Part shown: piece after piece, positions 45,154-57,136 of the stretch
Numbering within the stretch: position 1 is the first letter of the stretch
Layout of the letters: each line of letters opens with the position of its first letter
NCBI RefSeq assembly: GCF_018294505.1
Contig: NC_057807.1
Location: 139,654,747-139,718,746, forward strand
Length of the DNA: 64,000 bases
Source: Triticum aestivum
Lineage: Eukaryota; Streptophyta; Magnoliopsida; Poales; Poaceae
Reading direction: 5' to 3'
Program-made: the position numbers and the translations under genes
The notes under the pieces: generated by a model
What the model was told of the DNA's origin: nothing
The model's database searches: none
The model's input: only the letters and a program-made list of their open reading frames with translations

Positions 45154-46179
45154 GCCACCTTGAGAGATGCCAGCTTGTCCTCTCGCGCGTCCTTGCAGTG
45201 AACACGGACCAGAGACAGAGCAACATCGGCACCACACCTGGCAGAAGACTTCTTCCATTCTCGCACTCGACTTGGAACTTCGTTCAGTCGAGTCATCAGA
45301 GACTCAAGGTCATTCTGAAGTGTATCTCCTGGCCAGAGTGCTATGTCGAGGCGCGATGTTGCAACCTTCAGTCTTGCAAGATAGTCAACCACAGCAGCAA
45401 CGCGAGACTCGAGTTGGAGCACGTTCATGGCGACTTCATCCTTCACAGGAGAGTTGATGGGGTCTAGGCTCGTCTCCAGTCGACCAGTCTCTTCCTCAAA
45501 GTTCTGGCAGAACTCTGTAGACACAACCCAAAGTTAAGGCAACAGTTTGGTGGTAAGACCATAATTAAAAGCCTGTCGAATACAAGGGGTTACCTTCAAG
45601 CATGAGGAATAGCTTCTTGGCGAGTCCTCCCAGATAAGCCTCCGGATCATTCTTCTTTCCCGCCAATTCGCTGGCCTTGTCACTCAAGGCTATCTTGTCA
45701 TTCTTCAGTCGACTAACCTCCTTGTTGGCCACGTCAAGAGTAGCTTTCAGATTGGTATTCTCCTCTTCAAGTTTGCTGATTGAAGCCAGCTTTTCTTCTG
45801 CGAGTTTGGTCTTCTCCGAAGCTTCTTTCTGCGCCTCAGCAAGGTCAAGATCCTTCTTCTTCAGAGAATCCCTCAGTTTATCTGCAAAATCACAGTGAGA
45901 TGAGACTCGGGAGTGGACAAGAAACAAAGGCAGCCGTCAAGGTTCTCACCAAACATACCTTTTGCCTCCTCCTTCACCTTCGTGAAGTTCTCCCGGACAA
46001 GCTTCAGATCAAGTTCGAGCTGGATATGCTTGTTCTCCAACTCAGTATAACGAGCTGCAAGCTCGCAAGATTTCTGCGAAGGATCAATCGACAGACGTCA
46101 AAGATAGGTCACTTCCGAGTGACTAAGAAAAAAATCATAGTATTTCTAAGACTACAGCCGAATCTAAACATTCAACTAT

Positions 46180-46580
46180 AGTCTCGGGGACTACACCCAG
46201 TGGGTGCACTCAGCGTGCCCCCACTAGTTCTATCAGCTAGAGTCGATCAGTCGACCAAAAAAGACAGAAAGGTTAACCACCAGTAGTTAGCCACAGTTTC
46301 AAAAATAAAGAGGTGTTCTTAAGACCGTAGTCGACTGCCAGTAGTTGACCACGGTCTCGGGGACTACACCCAGTGGGTGCACTCAGCATGCCCCCACCGA
46401 TTCCATGATTCCATTCGACTAGATCGAGTAAAGAAAGTAATGAGAAAAAGTTCAAGACATAAAGACTATGGTTGACTGCCAACAGTCCACCATAGCCTTG
46501 GGGACTACACCCAGTGGGTGCACTCAACGTGCCCCCACCAATCCAGATACTCAATCGACACACCCAGTGGGTGTACAACA
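46180..46580. repeat. Triplicated block in antisense-gene intron
   Basis: GGGGACTACACCCAGTGGGT followed by GCACTCA occurs at about 46185, 46357 and 46500, with a partial copy near 46560. The repeated unit is about 145-170 bp and includes a GTTGACTGCCA-like part. It lies in the intron between exons 46652 and 46073 of the antisense gene. Confidence 0.65.
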
Positions 46581-47624
46581 GATACTAAGATTTTCAGAAA
46601 GAAAAGTTTTCAGGTATCATATCCTAACAGAACATGCGGTGATCGACTAACCTGAACATTGCTCTGAAGGGCTAAACTGGCATCATAAGCTGCTTGACTA
46701 GCGTCTCGGATCACCTTCACCTGCTCCATCATGACCCCCGCCTGGCGTATGGCTTCTTTAGCAGTGCTTGCTAGGTCCTCTGGGACATGGTGGGTGGAGA
46801 AAAGGGAAGGCGGATCAGCACTCGACGACGAAGGGCGAGCACTCGTCAGCGGCACCGCAAAGGATACGGTAGCCCGAGTGACATTGTCCCCCTCCAGAAC
46901 CAACGTCTCAGGTGCTGATACGACCTGAGCTATCTTGCCAGCAGATGCCCTCCTATTCCTCCTCTGCCTCAGTGGTTCCTCGTCATCATCATCAGGAAGA
47001 TCAATGATGATATTAGGTGGAGCTACAGAAAAGATTCATAGTTAAAAATGAAGATCCTATCGACTGAAAACGAAACTACAAAGGTCATACTGTAACACCC
47101 CGGATGTAACTTTCCATCTTTGTAACTCCAACTCTTGCCATTTTCGGCTATGTGCTATGTTATTCCCTCCGTGGTTGGGTTTTGTTTTTCATTTTGCTTT
47201 TGTTCATGTCATGCATCTCATATCATGTCATCATGTGCATCTCATTTGCATACATGTTCGTCTCATGCATCCGAGCATTTTCCCCGTTGTCCGTTTCGCA
47301 ATCCGACACTCCCACGTGCACCGGCGCCCCCCTCTTGTATCTTTTCGTGTGCGGGTGTTGAACGTTCTCGGAATGGACCGAGCCTTGCCAAGTGGCCCTG
47401 GTATAGCACTGGTAGACCACCTGTCAAGTTTCGGGTCATTTGGACCTCGTTTGGTACTCCAACGGTTAATCGCACTCTCGCAAAGGCCTCTTTTAAGTTG
47501 CAGCCCAACATCCCTTCCAAAGTGGCCCAAAACCCAGCAGACTCCCCTCCATGCTCTCGGTCGTTCGATCACGATCGTGTGGGCGAAAACCGCACTTCAT
47601 TTGGAGTCTCCTAGCTCCCTCTAC

Positions 47625-47634
47625 CTATAAATAT
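47625..47634 (+). promoter_or_regulatory. TATA box in chromovirus 5' LTR
   Basis: CTATAAATAT, followed after about 45 bp by ACCCTAACCCTAGCTCCCC leader-like sequence. Repeated at 57708-57717 in the 3' LTR. Confidence 0.6.
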
Positions 47635-47801
47635 AGACCCCATTTCCAAATCCCGGATCAAACCACCCTAACCCTAGCTCCCCGCACCTCGCGCCGCGCC
47701 GGACACGTCCGGTCTGGCCGGACAAAAATCCCACCACCGCCGCCGCCCAATCGGGGCGCGCCACGTCGCCACCCGGGCCGCCCCGCCACCGCGCCTCCAC
47801 C

Positions 47802-48454
47802 NNNNNNNNNNNNNNNNNNNNNNNNNNNNNNNNNNNNNNNNNNNNNNNNNNNNNNNNNNNNNNNNNNNNNNNNNNNNNNNNNNNNNNNNNNNNNNNNNNN
47901 NNNNNNNNNNNNNNNNNNNNNNNNNNNNNNNNNNNNNNNNNNNNNNNNNNNNNNNNNNNNNNNNNNNNNNNNNNNNNNNNNNNNNNNNNNNNNNNNNNNN
48001 NNNNNNNNNNNNNNNNNNNNNNNNNNNNNNNNNNNNNNNNNNNNNNNNNNNNNNNNNNNNNNNNNNNNNNNNNNNNNNNNNNNNNNNNNNNNNNNNNNNN
48101 NNNNNNNNNNNNNNNNNNNNNNNNNNNNNNNNNNNNNNNNNNNNNNNNNNNNNNNNNNNNNNNNNNNNNNNNNNNNNNNNNNNNNNNNNNNNNNNNNNNN
48201 NNNNNNNNNNNNNNNNNNNNNNNNNNNNNNNNNNNNNNNNNNNNNNNNNNNNNNNNNNNNNNNNNNNNNNNNNNNNNNNNNNNNNNNNNNNNNNNNNNNN
48301 NNNNNNNNNNNNNNNNNNNNNNNNNNNNNNNNNNNNNNNNNNNNNNNNNNNNNNNNNNNNNNNNNNNNNNNNNNNNNNNNNNNNNNNNNNNNNNNNNNNN
48401 NNNNNNNNNNNNNNNNNNNNNNNNNNNNNNNNNNNNNNNNNNNNNNNNNNNNNN
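47802..48454. other. Assembly gap in 5' LTR
   Basis: 653 Ns within a CG-rich stretch. The gap in the 3' LTR (57866-58476, 611 Ns) lies at the same place. Confidence 0.98.
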
Positions 48455-50054
48455 CGCCTCCGGTCGCGTCGCCGCCGCCCGGTCCCGCTCCGGCCGCCGC
48501 CCCGGCCTCTCCTCCCTCCGTCCCGAGCTCCGGCCGGCAAACCTCGAACAGCGCGCCCAGATCCGATCGGGACAAACGCGACGGTTGACTTTTTTCCCGA
48601 CCCCCGAAACCCACTAAGTCCTTTTCTGCCAATATATTGTTGCATTTTCATCGCATCACATCTTTGCACCCGTGGCTCCGTTTTGGGCGTGTAGCATATC
48701 AAATTGTTCGCCTCGAAGAGTACATCATTTCATTCCATTGCATCATTTACATTTGAGCTAATCTTGATGCCCTAAATGCTGTTGGAAGAGGGCTATGTGA
48801 TGTTAGTTTCTGTTTCTTAACAGAACTTGCACTTTTGTCATTTTTGCCATGATTAATGTGTGCACCTTATGAACTTGAGTCCTACATATGTTTTGATCTA
48901 TGCCATGCCAGCTTTACAGGGGTGTATGCCATGTATTTTTATGATCTATGTGGTGACTAGCACAAGCATGCAAAATAGGCTTCGTGATATTGCTGTTTTA
49001 GTCCCTGTTCTGCTGTTATTGTGATGCCATGTAAACATGTTGCTACAGAGAGATCCATGCATATTTAGAGATACTTAAGTAAGGGTGTTTTGAACATATG
49101 GTTATGCTCTATCCATTCATGCCCTTGTTTGAAATTATGGAGTAGTCTAGCATGTCATTTTTGTGCTCTACTTTTGCTTCAAAATGTTTCCTGGCAGATT
49201 GTTCACATGATATTCAATTTTCACAAGGTTGTTGTAGTTGATCCGTGTGTGCTATGATGTTGTTCTTGCCATGTATAGCTTTTATGCCATGTCTTTTGGA
49301 TGGGTGTATGCTTAGTTTATCATGAGATGCTCCGTAGTGAGTGCATCGAGCTCACGAACATGCCTACTTGTTATCTGTCAATGCCATGCCCAGTTTGCTG
49401 AATCTGTTAACGAAACTTGCTATGTTTACATTCATGCCATTATTTCTTCTGGTCCTTTTTGGCTTATGGTCAGTAAGGGACTTTTGATCTATGCTTTGAG
49501 TAGATTCATGCCATGCCTTGTTTTGCTATTATAAGTTCCTGTAGCATGTAGATAACTTACTCTGAACATTGCTTCCTGATGTTGTTTATGCCATGTCCAG
49601 CCTGATATTTTTTTGCACTTTCACCATGCTTGTTTCGACCTGTTATGATGTGATTTAGCCGTAGCTCAGTGTTCCTCTTTTGTTAAGCATCTCCTGTAGA
49701 TCACTGCCATGTGCTTTGTTTGTATGTTGGGGTGCTGTAGCATAGTTTCTTGTTGCATGCTAAGTAGCATCGTGCTGTTAATCGCAGATTTGTGCCCTTA
49801 TTGTTTTGCTTGCCGTTCGCAAACCGTGCATCCATTTCCGGTGATCTTTATATCGGTTTCAACCGAAATCATCTTATCTTTCCAGCGGCATACTTGGTTT
49901 GCCAAGTTGATGCCTTGTTCATCATTTTCCTCCCGAAGCACGCATATGCATTGCATATCACATCTCGCATATCATGTCATGCATTGCATCTTGTTGCTTG
50001 CGCATTGCACCGTGATTTATTGTGGCTCCTTTGCTTGTGTTCTTGCTTGGGTAG

Positions 50055-50143
50055 AGCCGGGAGACGAGTACGTGAACGAGGAACCTGTTGAGAACGCTTA
50101 CGAGGATCCAGCTTTCGACTACTCTGAGAACCTTGCAGGCAAG
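50055..50143 (+). other. Acidic LTR mini-frame, copy C
   Basis: After GCTTGGGTAG, 89 nt encode an acidic stretch (EPGDEYVNEEPVENAYEDP) ending NLAGK. The second LTR copy is at 60108-60196. After the final AAG the 5' LTR reads ATGATC and the 3' LTR GTGATC, so only the latter has a GT. About 190 bp on, TTAGTTGCAG (to 50338) could be a further acceptor. Confidence 0.5.
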
Positions 50144-51760
50144 ATGATCAAACCTTTGAAATCATTACTATCTCTGCTTGCTAGTATTCGCTCTTTCGCT
50201 ATGTTAGCCCTACCTGCCTTTGTTTACCATGCCTACCTATTGCCATGTTAAACCTCTAACCATCCTTTCCTAGCAAACCCTTTGTCTGGCTATGTCACCG
50301 CTTTTGCTCAGCCCCTCTTATAGCATTGTTAGTTGCAGGTGAAGATGAAGTTTGTTCCAGGTCGGAACGTGGTTACTTTGGGATATCACAATATCTCCTG
50401 TTTATTTTCATGCACCATATACACTTGGTAAAGGGTGGAAGGCTCGGCCTTATGCCTGGTGACTTGTTCCACTCTTGCCGCCCTAGTTCCATAAACTGGT
50501 GTTATGTTCCTTGATTTTGCGTTCCTTACACGGTTGGGTGATTTATGGGACCCCTTTGACAGTTCGCTTTGAATAAAACTCCTCCAGCAAGGCCCAAACT
50601 TGGTTTTACCATTTGCCACCTATACCCTTTTTCCCTTGGGTTTTCGCGAGCCCGAGGGTCATCTTTATTTTAGCCCCCCCCGGGCCAGTGCTCCTTCGAG
50701 TGTTGGTCCGAACCGAGCAACCTGCGGGGCCACCTCAGGGCAACTTGAGGTTTGGTTTTACTCGTAGCTTGACTCATCCGGATGTGCCCTGAGAACGAGA
50801 TATGTGCAGCTCCTATCGGGATTTGTCAGCACAATCGGGCGGCTTTGCTGGTCTTGTTTTACCATTGTCGAAATGTTTTGCGAACCGGGATTCCGAGACT
50901 GATCGGGTCTTCCCGGGAGAAGGTTTATTCCTTTGTTGACCGTGAGAGCTTATGATGGGCTAAGTTGGGACACCCCTACAGGGTATATGATCTTTCGAAA
51001 GCCGTGCCCGCAGTTATGAGGCAGATGGGAATTTGTTAATGTCCGGTTGTAGATAACTTGACACTTGACTTCATTAAAATGCATCAACCGTGTGCGTAGC
51101 CGTGATGGTCTCTTCTCGGCGGAGTCTGGGAAGTGAACACGGTTTGAGTTATGCTTGGCGTAAGTAGTTTCAGGATCACTTCTTGATCGCTTCTAGCTTC
51201 TCGACTGACGTGCAGCTTCTCTTCTCGCTCTCACTTGCGTATGTTTTCCACCATATATGCTTAGTGCTTGCCGCAGCTCTACCATATTGCCTTTTCCTAC
51301 CTATGAGCTTATATAGTCTTGATCTCGCGGGTGTGAGATTGCTGAGTCCCCATGGCTCACAGATTCTACCAAAACAGATGCAGGTGCCGAGGATACTGGC
51401 GCAGATGGCGCAACCGAGCTCAAGTGGGAATTTGATGAGGCTCTTGGTCGTTACTATGTATCGTTTCTGGATGATCAGTAGAGGTGCCCAGTCGGGACGA
51501 TCGGGGATCGCTGTAGCATTTGGGGTAGTCTTCTTTTATTTTGGTTCCGTAGTCGGACCTTGAGTGTATTCTGGATGATGGATGTTTATTTATGTATTGT
51601 GTGAAGTGGCGACTGTAAGCCAACTATGTATCTTTTCCCTTATGTATTACATGGATTGTGCGAAGATTACCTCACTTGCGACATTGCTTTCAATGCGGTT
51701 ATGCCTCTAAGTCGTGCTTCGACACATGGGAGATATAGCCACATCGAGGGCGTTACAAGT

Positions 51761-51774
51761 TGGTAATCAGAGCC
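51761..51774 (+). other. Primer binding site, chromovirus
   Basis: TGGTAATCAGAGCC is the initiator tRNA-Met site (usual TGGTATCAGAGC) with one extra A. It lies three bases after the 5' LTR end. Confidence 0.7.
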
Positions 51775-52685
51775 AGCCCCGACCTTAGGAGCCCCACTGC
51801 TTGATCGTTTTTAGCGGCCGAGTTGTGTCTAGAAAAATGTTTTGAGTCATTTAGGATTATATATATCGGAGAGTTAGGAATTCTTTTACTCCCCAATCTC
51901 TTCATCGCTCTGGTAAGGCATTCTGACGTAGAGTTTTGACTCTTCTCTTCTCAAATTTCACTAATTTTTTTTAGGATCACGCGGGTATCTTGGAATCGTT
52001 CCGATGGTTTTATGATGAGAACATTGTCTTGGTGCCTCCTGTCAGGGGTTTAGTGGAAGTGTCCCGGGGAGTTGAGCTCTGAGGTGTTGTCGCCATAATT
52101 TTATCGTTGCAGTTCTGGAATACCTGAGTTTAGTACGCCGACATCGAAAATCTCTTTTATGCAGTTGTTGGTGAGATAACCCCGATAACCCAGTACTGAG
52201 GTGAGTACGGGAGTATTGCCATGACTCGTATAACGGATGCTTTTCGAAGGTTGAGGTACACGATTTCCGAAGGTTTCTTGGTTATGTGTTGAAGGATGGA
52301 TACAGCTGGATGTAGGGATTGTTAGTTTGGGTGAGATATATTGCTTCCCCTGTATCCCCAACACCTGATTGCATAACCGGAAAGTTTCGGGAGTTTATAG
52401 GTGGGTTTCAAGTAGCTCTAGCATTTCTTCCCGCATATATTTGGTTTGTGATTGGGTAATCCTTACCACTTATTTGTTCCATCCGTACCTTGCTTTTATT
52501 TTTTTCTATCGTTAATATCTTATCAAGTGGCTTCTCACCTTAATGGACGTGATGTTTACTTTGGAATTCATTCGTTCATCCTTGTTCGAATGTTTATTGT
52601 GAAGACTATATGTTGCATTTTCTATCCGTTGATTCAACTTGTCTATCTGCCTATCAAGATGCTAACGGATGTCACCCTCTTCAGG
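51775..52685 (+). other. Leader between PBS and gag, chromovirus
   Basis: About 900 bp of untranslated leader, T-rich toward the end. Open stretches upstream of the gag ATG (from 52452) are in frame but look like non-coding sequence. Confidence 0.55.
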
Positions 52686-53780
52686 ATGGCTCCGCCAACG
52701 CGTCAGAATCCGGAACGCAATGATGACAGTCAGGCGAACCCTCCACCTCCACCTCCGCCTCCGGAGGCATGGCAAGCTTTGATGGCAACCTCTAACGCCC
52801 ATGCCCAGATGATGATTCAGCTCATGCAAGAGCGCAACCAAGGCCAAGGCAACCAAGGGAATCAAGGTCAAGGGCAGTTCAATCATCAGCCTTAGTTTCC
52901 TACCCTCAACCAGTTCCTTGCAAATCAGCCAAAGTCTTTCAGCTACTGTGCCGAGGCCACAGACGCCGACGATTGGCTCGTGGATATCAACAAGCATTTT
53001 GAATGCAGCAATGTCAGGCCTGAGGACTATGTTAAGTTCGCTTCTTTTCAGCTCAAGGATTAGGCAGCTGATTGGTTCCAGCAATACAAGGATTCTAGAG
53101 GTGGTCGAGTGATTACTTGGACTGATTTCTGTCGGGACTTTAAAGCTCACCATATTCCTACCAGTGTTGTTGAGAGCAAGCGTGAGGAGTTCCGCAATCT
53201 CAAGCAAGGCAACATGTCAGTGTACGAATACAACAAGCAGTTTCAGAAACTTGCTCGCTTTGCTAAACAAGACGTTCCTGATGAAAAGAGTATGATCTAT
53301 CAATTCAGAGGTGGCCTTAGAGAGGATCTACAGTTAGCTCTTGTTCTTGTTGAGCCTACTCAGTTTGATCAATTCTACAATATGGCACTCAAGCAAGAAG
53401 GTGCTCAGCTAAAGTGTGAGGCATCTAAGAAGAGAATCAGGGATGCAGTTCAGTCTTCTTCTTCCTCTCAAGTGGCAGCTAAGCAGCAGAAGTTCTACCT
53501 TCCTCCTCCGTTTCGTCAGCCTTACCAACTGAAGAACTCAGGTGCTCGTGGATCTTCCCACCCACCCAACCCAAGCTATCAGAACAAGTCTCAGCCTCAA
53601 GCTCCAAAGTCAAATGCTCCTTATCACCGTCCGCTCTCAGAAGTGACTTGCAACAAGTGCCAGCAGAAAGGTCACTATGCGAACAAATGCTTCAATCAAA
53701 GGCGCCTTCCTCCTCCTCCTGTGAGATATTCAAGCAATGGAGTGGTCAAGCATAATCCAAAGCATGCAAAGGTCAACATG
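52686..53780 (+). pseudogene. gag, chromovirus
   Basis: The start ATG at 52686 (MAPPTRQNPERN) is chosen because the preceding sequence is leader-like. A proline run, a Gln/Gly/Asn-rich stretch and the gag core follow ([47 protein letters not shown]), then the CCHC zinc knuckle [14 protein letters not shown] near 53649. Two in-frame TAGs interrupt the core at 52893-52895 and 53061-53063; in the family as I know it, both positions carry Gln. Role: particle assembly and RNA packaging. Confidence 0.82.
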
Positions 53781-56700
53781 ATGAATGCAGCTCAGGCAGA
53801 GGATTCTTCTGATGTGATAATGGGTAATCTTCCAGTTAATGATATTCCTGCAAAAGTTCTTTTTGACACTGGTGCATCGCATTGTTTTATGTCAAGACCG
53901 TTTTTTGCCAAGCATGATTTCACTTCTTCAAATTTGAGTAAACCCATGGCTGTCATTTCTCCGGGTAAACGGTTGAGCTCCAGTTTGGTGGTTCCGGATA
54001 CCACAATCAAGATGGGCAACTATAGATTTCTGTCTTCTCCAATTGTTCTTGGCGACTCTGATATTGATCTAATTCTTGGGATGGACTGGCTTTCTAAGCA
54101 CAAGGCTCAGCTTGATTGTGCTGCCAGACAAATTCAATTGACACACCCTTCTGAGGATGTTATCATCTATGCCGCTCGTGATGAAACCATTCGGTTGTTT
54201 TCTCTCAATGAGAAGGGCGAATTGGATGCTATTTCTCAAATTCCAGTCGTTTGTGAGTACCAAGATGTCTTTCCAGAAGAGCTTCCGGGTATGCCTCCTC
54301 ATCGGCCAGTCGAATTCGTTATTGATCTTGAGCCTGGAACTGAACCTGTTTGCAAGCGTCCTTACAAGCTTGGACCCAAGGAGCTGAAGGAATTGAAGAA
54401 ACAGCTCGATGAACAAGAGCGTCTGGGTTTGATCAGACCGAGTTCATCTCCATGGGGTTGTGGAGTTCTTTTTGTCCAGAAGAAGGATGGCACGGACCGA
54501 CTTTGCGTCGATTACCGTCCATTGAATAAGAAGACAATCAAGAACAAGTATCCACTTCCCAACATCAATGAGCTTTTCGAGCAAATCAAAGGTGCTAAAG
54601 TTTTCTCCAAGCTTGACCTTTGTATGGGTTATCATCAGATTTGCATTCGTGAACAAGATATCCCCAAGACAGCATTCAGAACAAGCTATGGTTCTTATGA
54701 ATATACTGTCATGTCTTTCGGCCTTGTCAATGCTCCTCCAACTTTCTCTCGCATGATGAACTTTATCTTCAACTCCTACACAAAAATGAATTCGTCTTGG
54801 TGTATCTCGATGATATTTTGGTCTTCTCCAAGAACAAGAAGGATCATGCCAAACATTTGCAATTGGTGCTCGACAAGCTGAGAGAGCATCAATTTTATGC
54901 GAAGTTTTCCAAATGTGAGTTCTGGCTTGATGAAGTTCTTTACCTTGGTCACATCATCTCCGCCAAGGGAATTGCTATTAATCCGGCGAAGGTTTCTGCT
55001 GTTCTGGATTGGGAACCTCCTCAGAATGTCAAGCAGCTCCGCAGCTTTCTTGGTCTTGCAAGCTATTGCTGAAGATTCATTGAGAACTTCTCTAAGATTG
55101 CAAAGCCTCTTTCCAACCTCCTCCAGAAGCATGTCAAGTATGTCTGGACGCCTGAGTGTGATGTCGCCTTCAACACCCTCAAAGAAAAGCTAGTCACAGC
55201 TCTTGTCTTAACTCCTCTTGATGAATCCAAGCCATTCGAAGTATTCTGTGATGCTTCCCTTCAAGGTCTTGGTGCTGTGTTAATGCAAGAGAAGAAAGTT
55301 GTGGCCTATACCTCTCGCCAGTTGAAGCCCAACGAAAAGAACTACCCCACTCACGATCTTGAGTTGGCGGTAGTTGTCCATGCATTGATAACATGGAGAC
55401 ATCTCTTATTGGGAAGGCAAGTGGACATTTTCACCGATCACAAGAGCCTCAAGTATATCTTCACTCAACCAAACCTTAACCTCAGGCAAACTCAATGGGT
55501 CGAAATGATTCAAGAGTACAATCCAAGTATTGAATATACTCCTGGCAAGGCGAATGTGATTCCAGATGCTCTGAGCAGAAAGGCTTATTGCAACAGTCTA
55601 ATTCTAAAGCCATTTCAACCAGATCTTTGTGAAGCTTTTCGCAAGCTGAATCTTCAAGTTGTTCCTCAAGGCTTTCTTGCCAACCTCATAGTCTCTCCTA
55701 CTTTGGGAGACCAAATTCGTGAGGCACAACTCCTGGATACCATGGTGAAGAAGGTGAAGCGTGGTATTGACAAGGGCATTTCCAAATACAAGTGCTATCG
55801 CTTGGATGACAAAGATACTCTTTTCTTCAAGGATCGAATTGTGGTTCCAAAAGGCGATCTGAGAAAAGTCATCATGAATGAGGCACACAATTCCCACCTA
55901 TCCATTCATCCTGGAAGTACGAAGATGTACCATGACCTCAAGCAGTCATATTGGTGGACTCGAATGAAGCGAGAAATTGCTCAATTCATGAATGAATGTG
56001 ATGTCTGCAGAAGGGTGAAAGCAGAACACCAAAGACCAGCTGGTCTCCTCCAACCTCTTGCTATTCCGGAATGGAAGTTTGATCACATCGAGATGGACTT
56101 CGTGACTGGTTTTCCTAAGTCCAAGCGTGGAAATGATGCTATCTTCGTTGTCATTGACAAGCTTACTAAAGTGGCTCATTTTCTTCCTATCAAAGAATCT
56201 ATCACAGCAGCTCAGCTGGCAGAGCTATACACCTCCAGAATTGTCTCCTTGCACGGCATTCCTCAATTGATCTCTTCAGACCGTGGAAGCATCTTCACTT
56301 CTAAGATTCTGGGACTCCTTTCAGACGGCCATGGGATCCAACATTCGTTTCAGCACAGCTTTCCATCCTCAAACAAGTGGCCAAGTCGAGCGAGTCAATC
56401 AAATCCTTGAAGATATGCTCAGGGCTTGTGTCATCTCCTTTGGCATGAAGTGGGAAGATTGTCTTCCATATGCCGAGTTCTCATACAACAATAGCTTCCA
56501 AGTGAGTTCGGGCAAGGCCCCATTCGAAATTCTCTATGGCAGAAAGTGCCGTACTCCTCTCAACTGGTCTGAGACAGGTGAACGCCAACTTCTTGGCAAC
56601 GACTTGATCACAGAAGCCGAAGAAATGTGCAAAGTCATTCGTGAGAATCTCAAAGCCGCGCAATCGCGTCAAAAGAGTTACTATGATAGCAAGCACCGTG

Positions 56701-57136
56701 ATTTGGCTTTTGAAATCGGAGACCATGTCTACCTTCGCGTCTCTCCAATGAAAGGCACTCGTCGTTTCAGTATCAAAGGGAAGCTTGCCCCTAGATACGT
56801 GGGTCCTTTCAAGATCATTGGCAAAAGAGGCGATCTCGCCTATCAACTTGAGCTTCCATCCAACTTTGCAAACGTGCACGATGTGTTTCATGTGTGACAG
56901 CTCCGCAAGTGCTTCAAGACTCCTGAGCGCACTATCAACTTCGAGGAAATCGACCTCCAAGAAGATCTCTCTTATCATGAGCACCCCGTTGCTATTCTTG
57001 AAGAAACCGAGCGCAAGACTCGCAACAAGTCAATCAAATTCCTGAAAGTGAAGTGGTCACACCATTCCGACCGAGAAGCCACCTGGGAGCTCGAGGATCA
57101 CCTCCGTTCCGAATATCCAGAGTTCTTTCAGTCCTA
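53781..57136 (+). pseudogene. pol (PR-RT-RH-INT-chromodomain), chromovirus
   Basis: In order: aspartic protease with the intact FDTGASHCF site (about 53862), RT with [13 protein letters not shown] and [14 protein letters not shown] segments and the catalytic [10 protein letters not shown] (from about 54800), RNase H ([23 protein letters not shown]), integrase HHCC ([16 protein letters not shown]), core ([31 protein letters not shown]), then the chromodomain, which may direct integration into heterochromatin. Lesions: frameshift near 54770, TGA at 55070-55072, frameshift near 56305, and TGA at 56895-56897 before the chromodomain. All domains are present, but the frame is broken at four points. 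Confidence 0.85.

Larger units (their letters stand above)
47091..51757 (+). repeat. 5' LTR of chromovirus (contains assembly gap)
   Basis: 4667 bp including 653 unknown bases (47802-48454). Order: AT-rich start, TATA box, GC-rich part with the gap, a T-rich intron-like stretch with many GCCATG motifs (about 48600-50050), acidic mini-frame (50055-50143), distal part with ACACCCCTACAGGGTA. The reading frames spanning the gap are artefacts. Confidence 0.9.

Noticed and set aside
47551..48702. Frames of over 300 codons across 47802-48454
   Set aside because: They are open only because unknown bases cannot contain stops. The same applies at 57634-58755.
49322..50251. Cys- and Met-rich frames repeated in both chromovirus LTRs
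   Set aside because: T-rich intron-like sequence with GCCATG repeats; repetition in the second LTR is not independent evidence. Only the acidic part was kept as a candidate.
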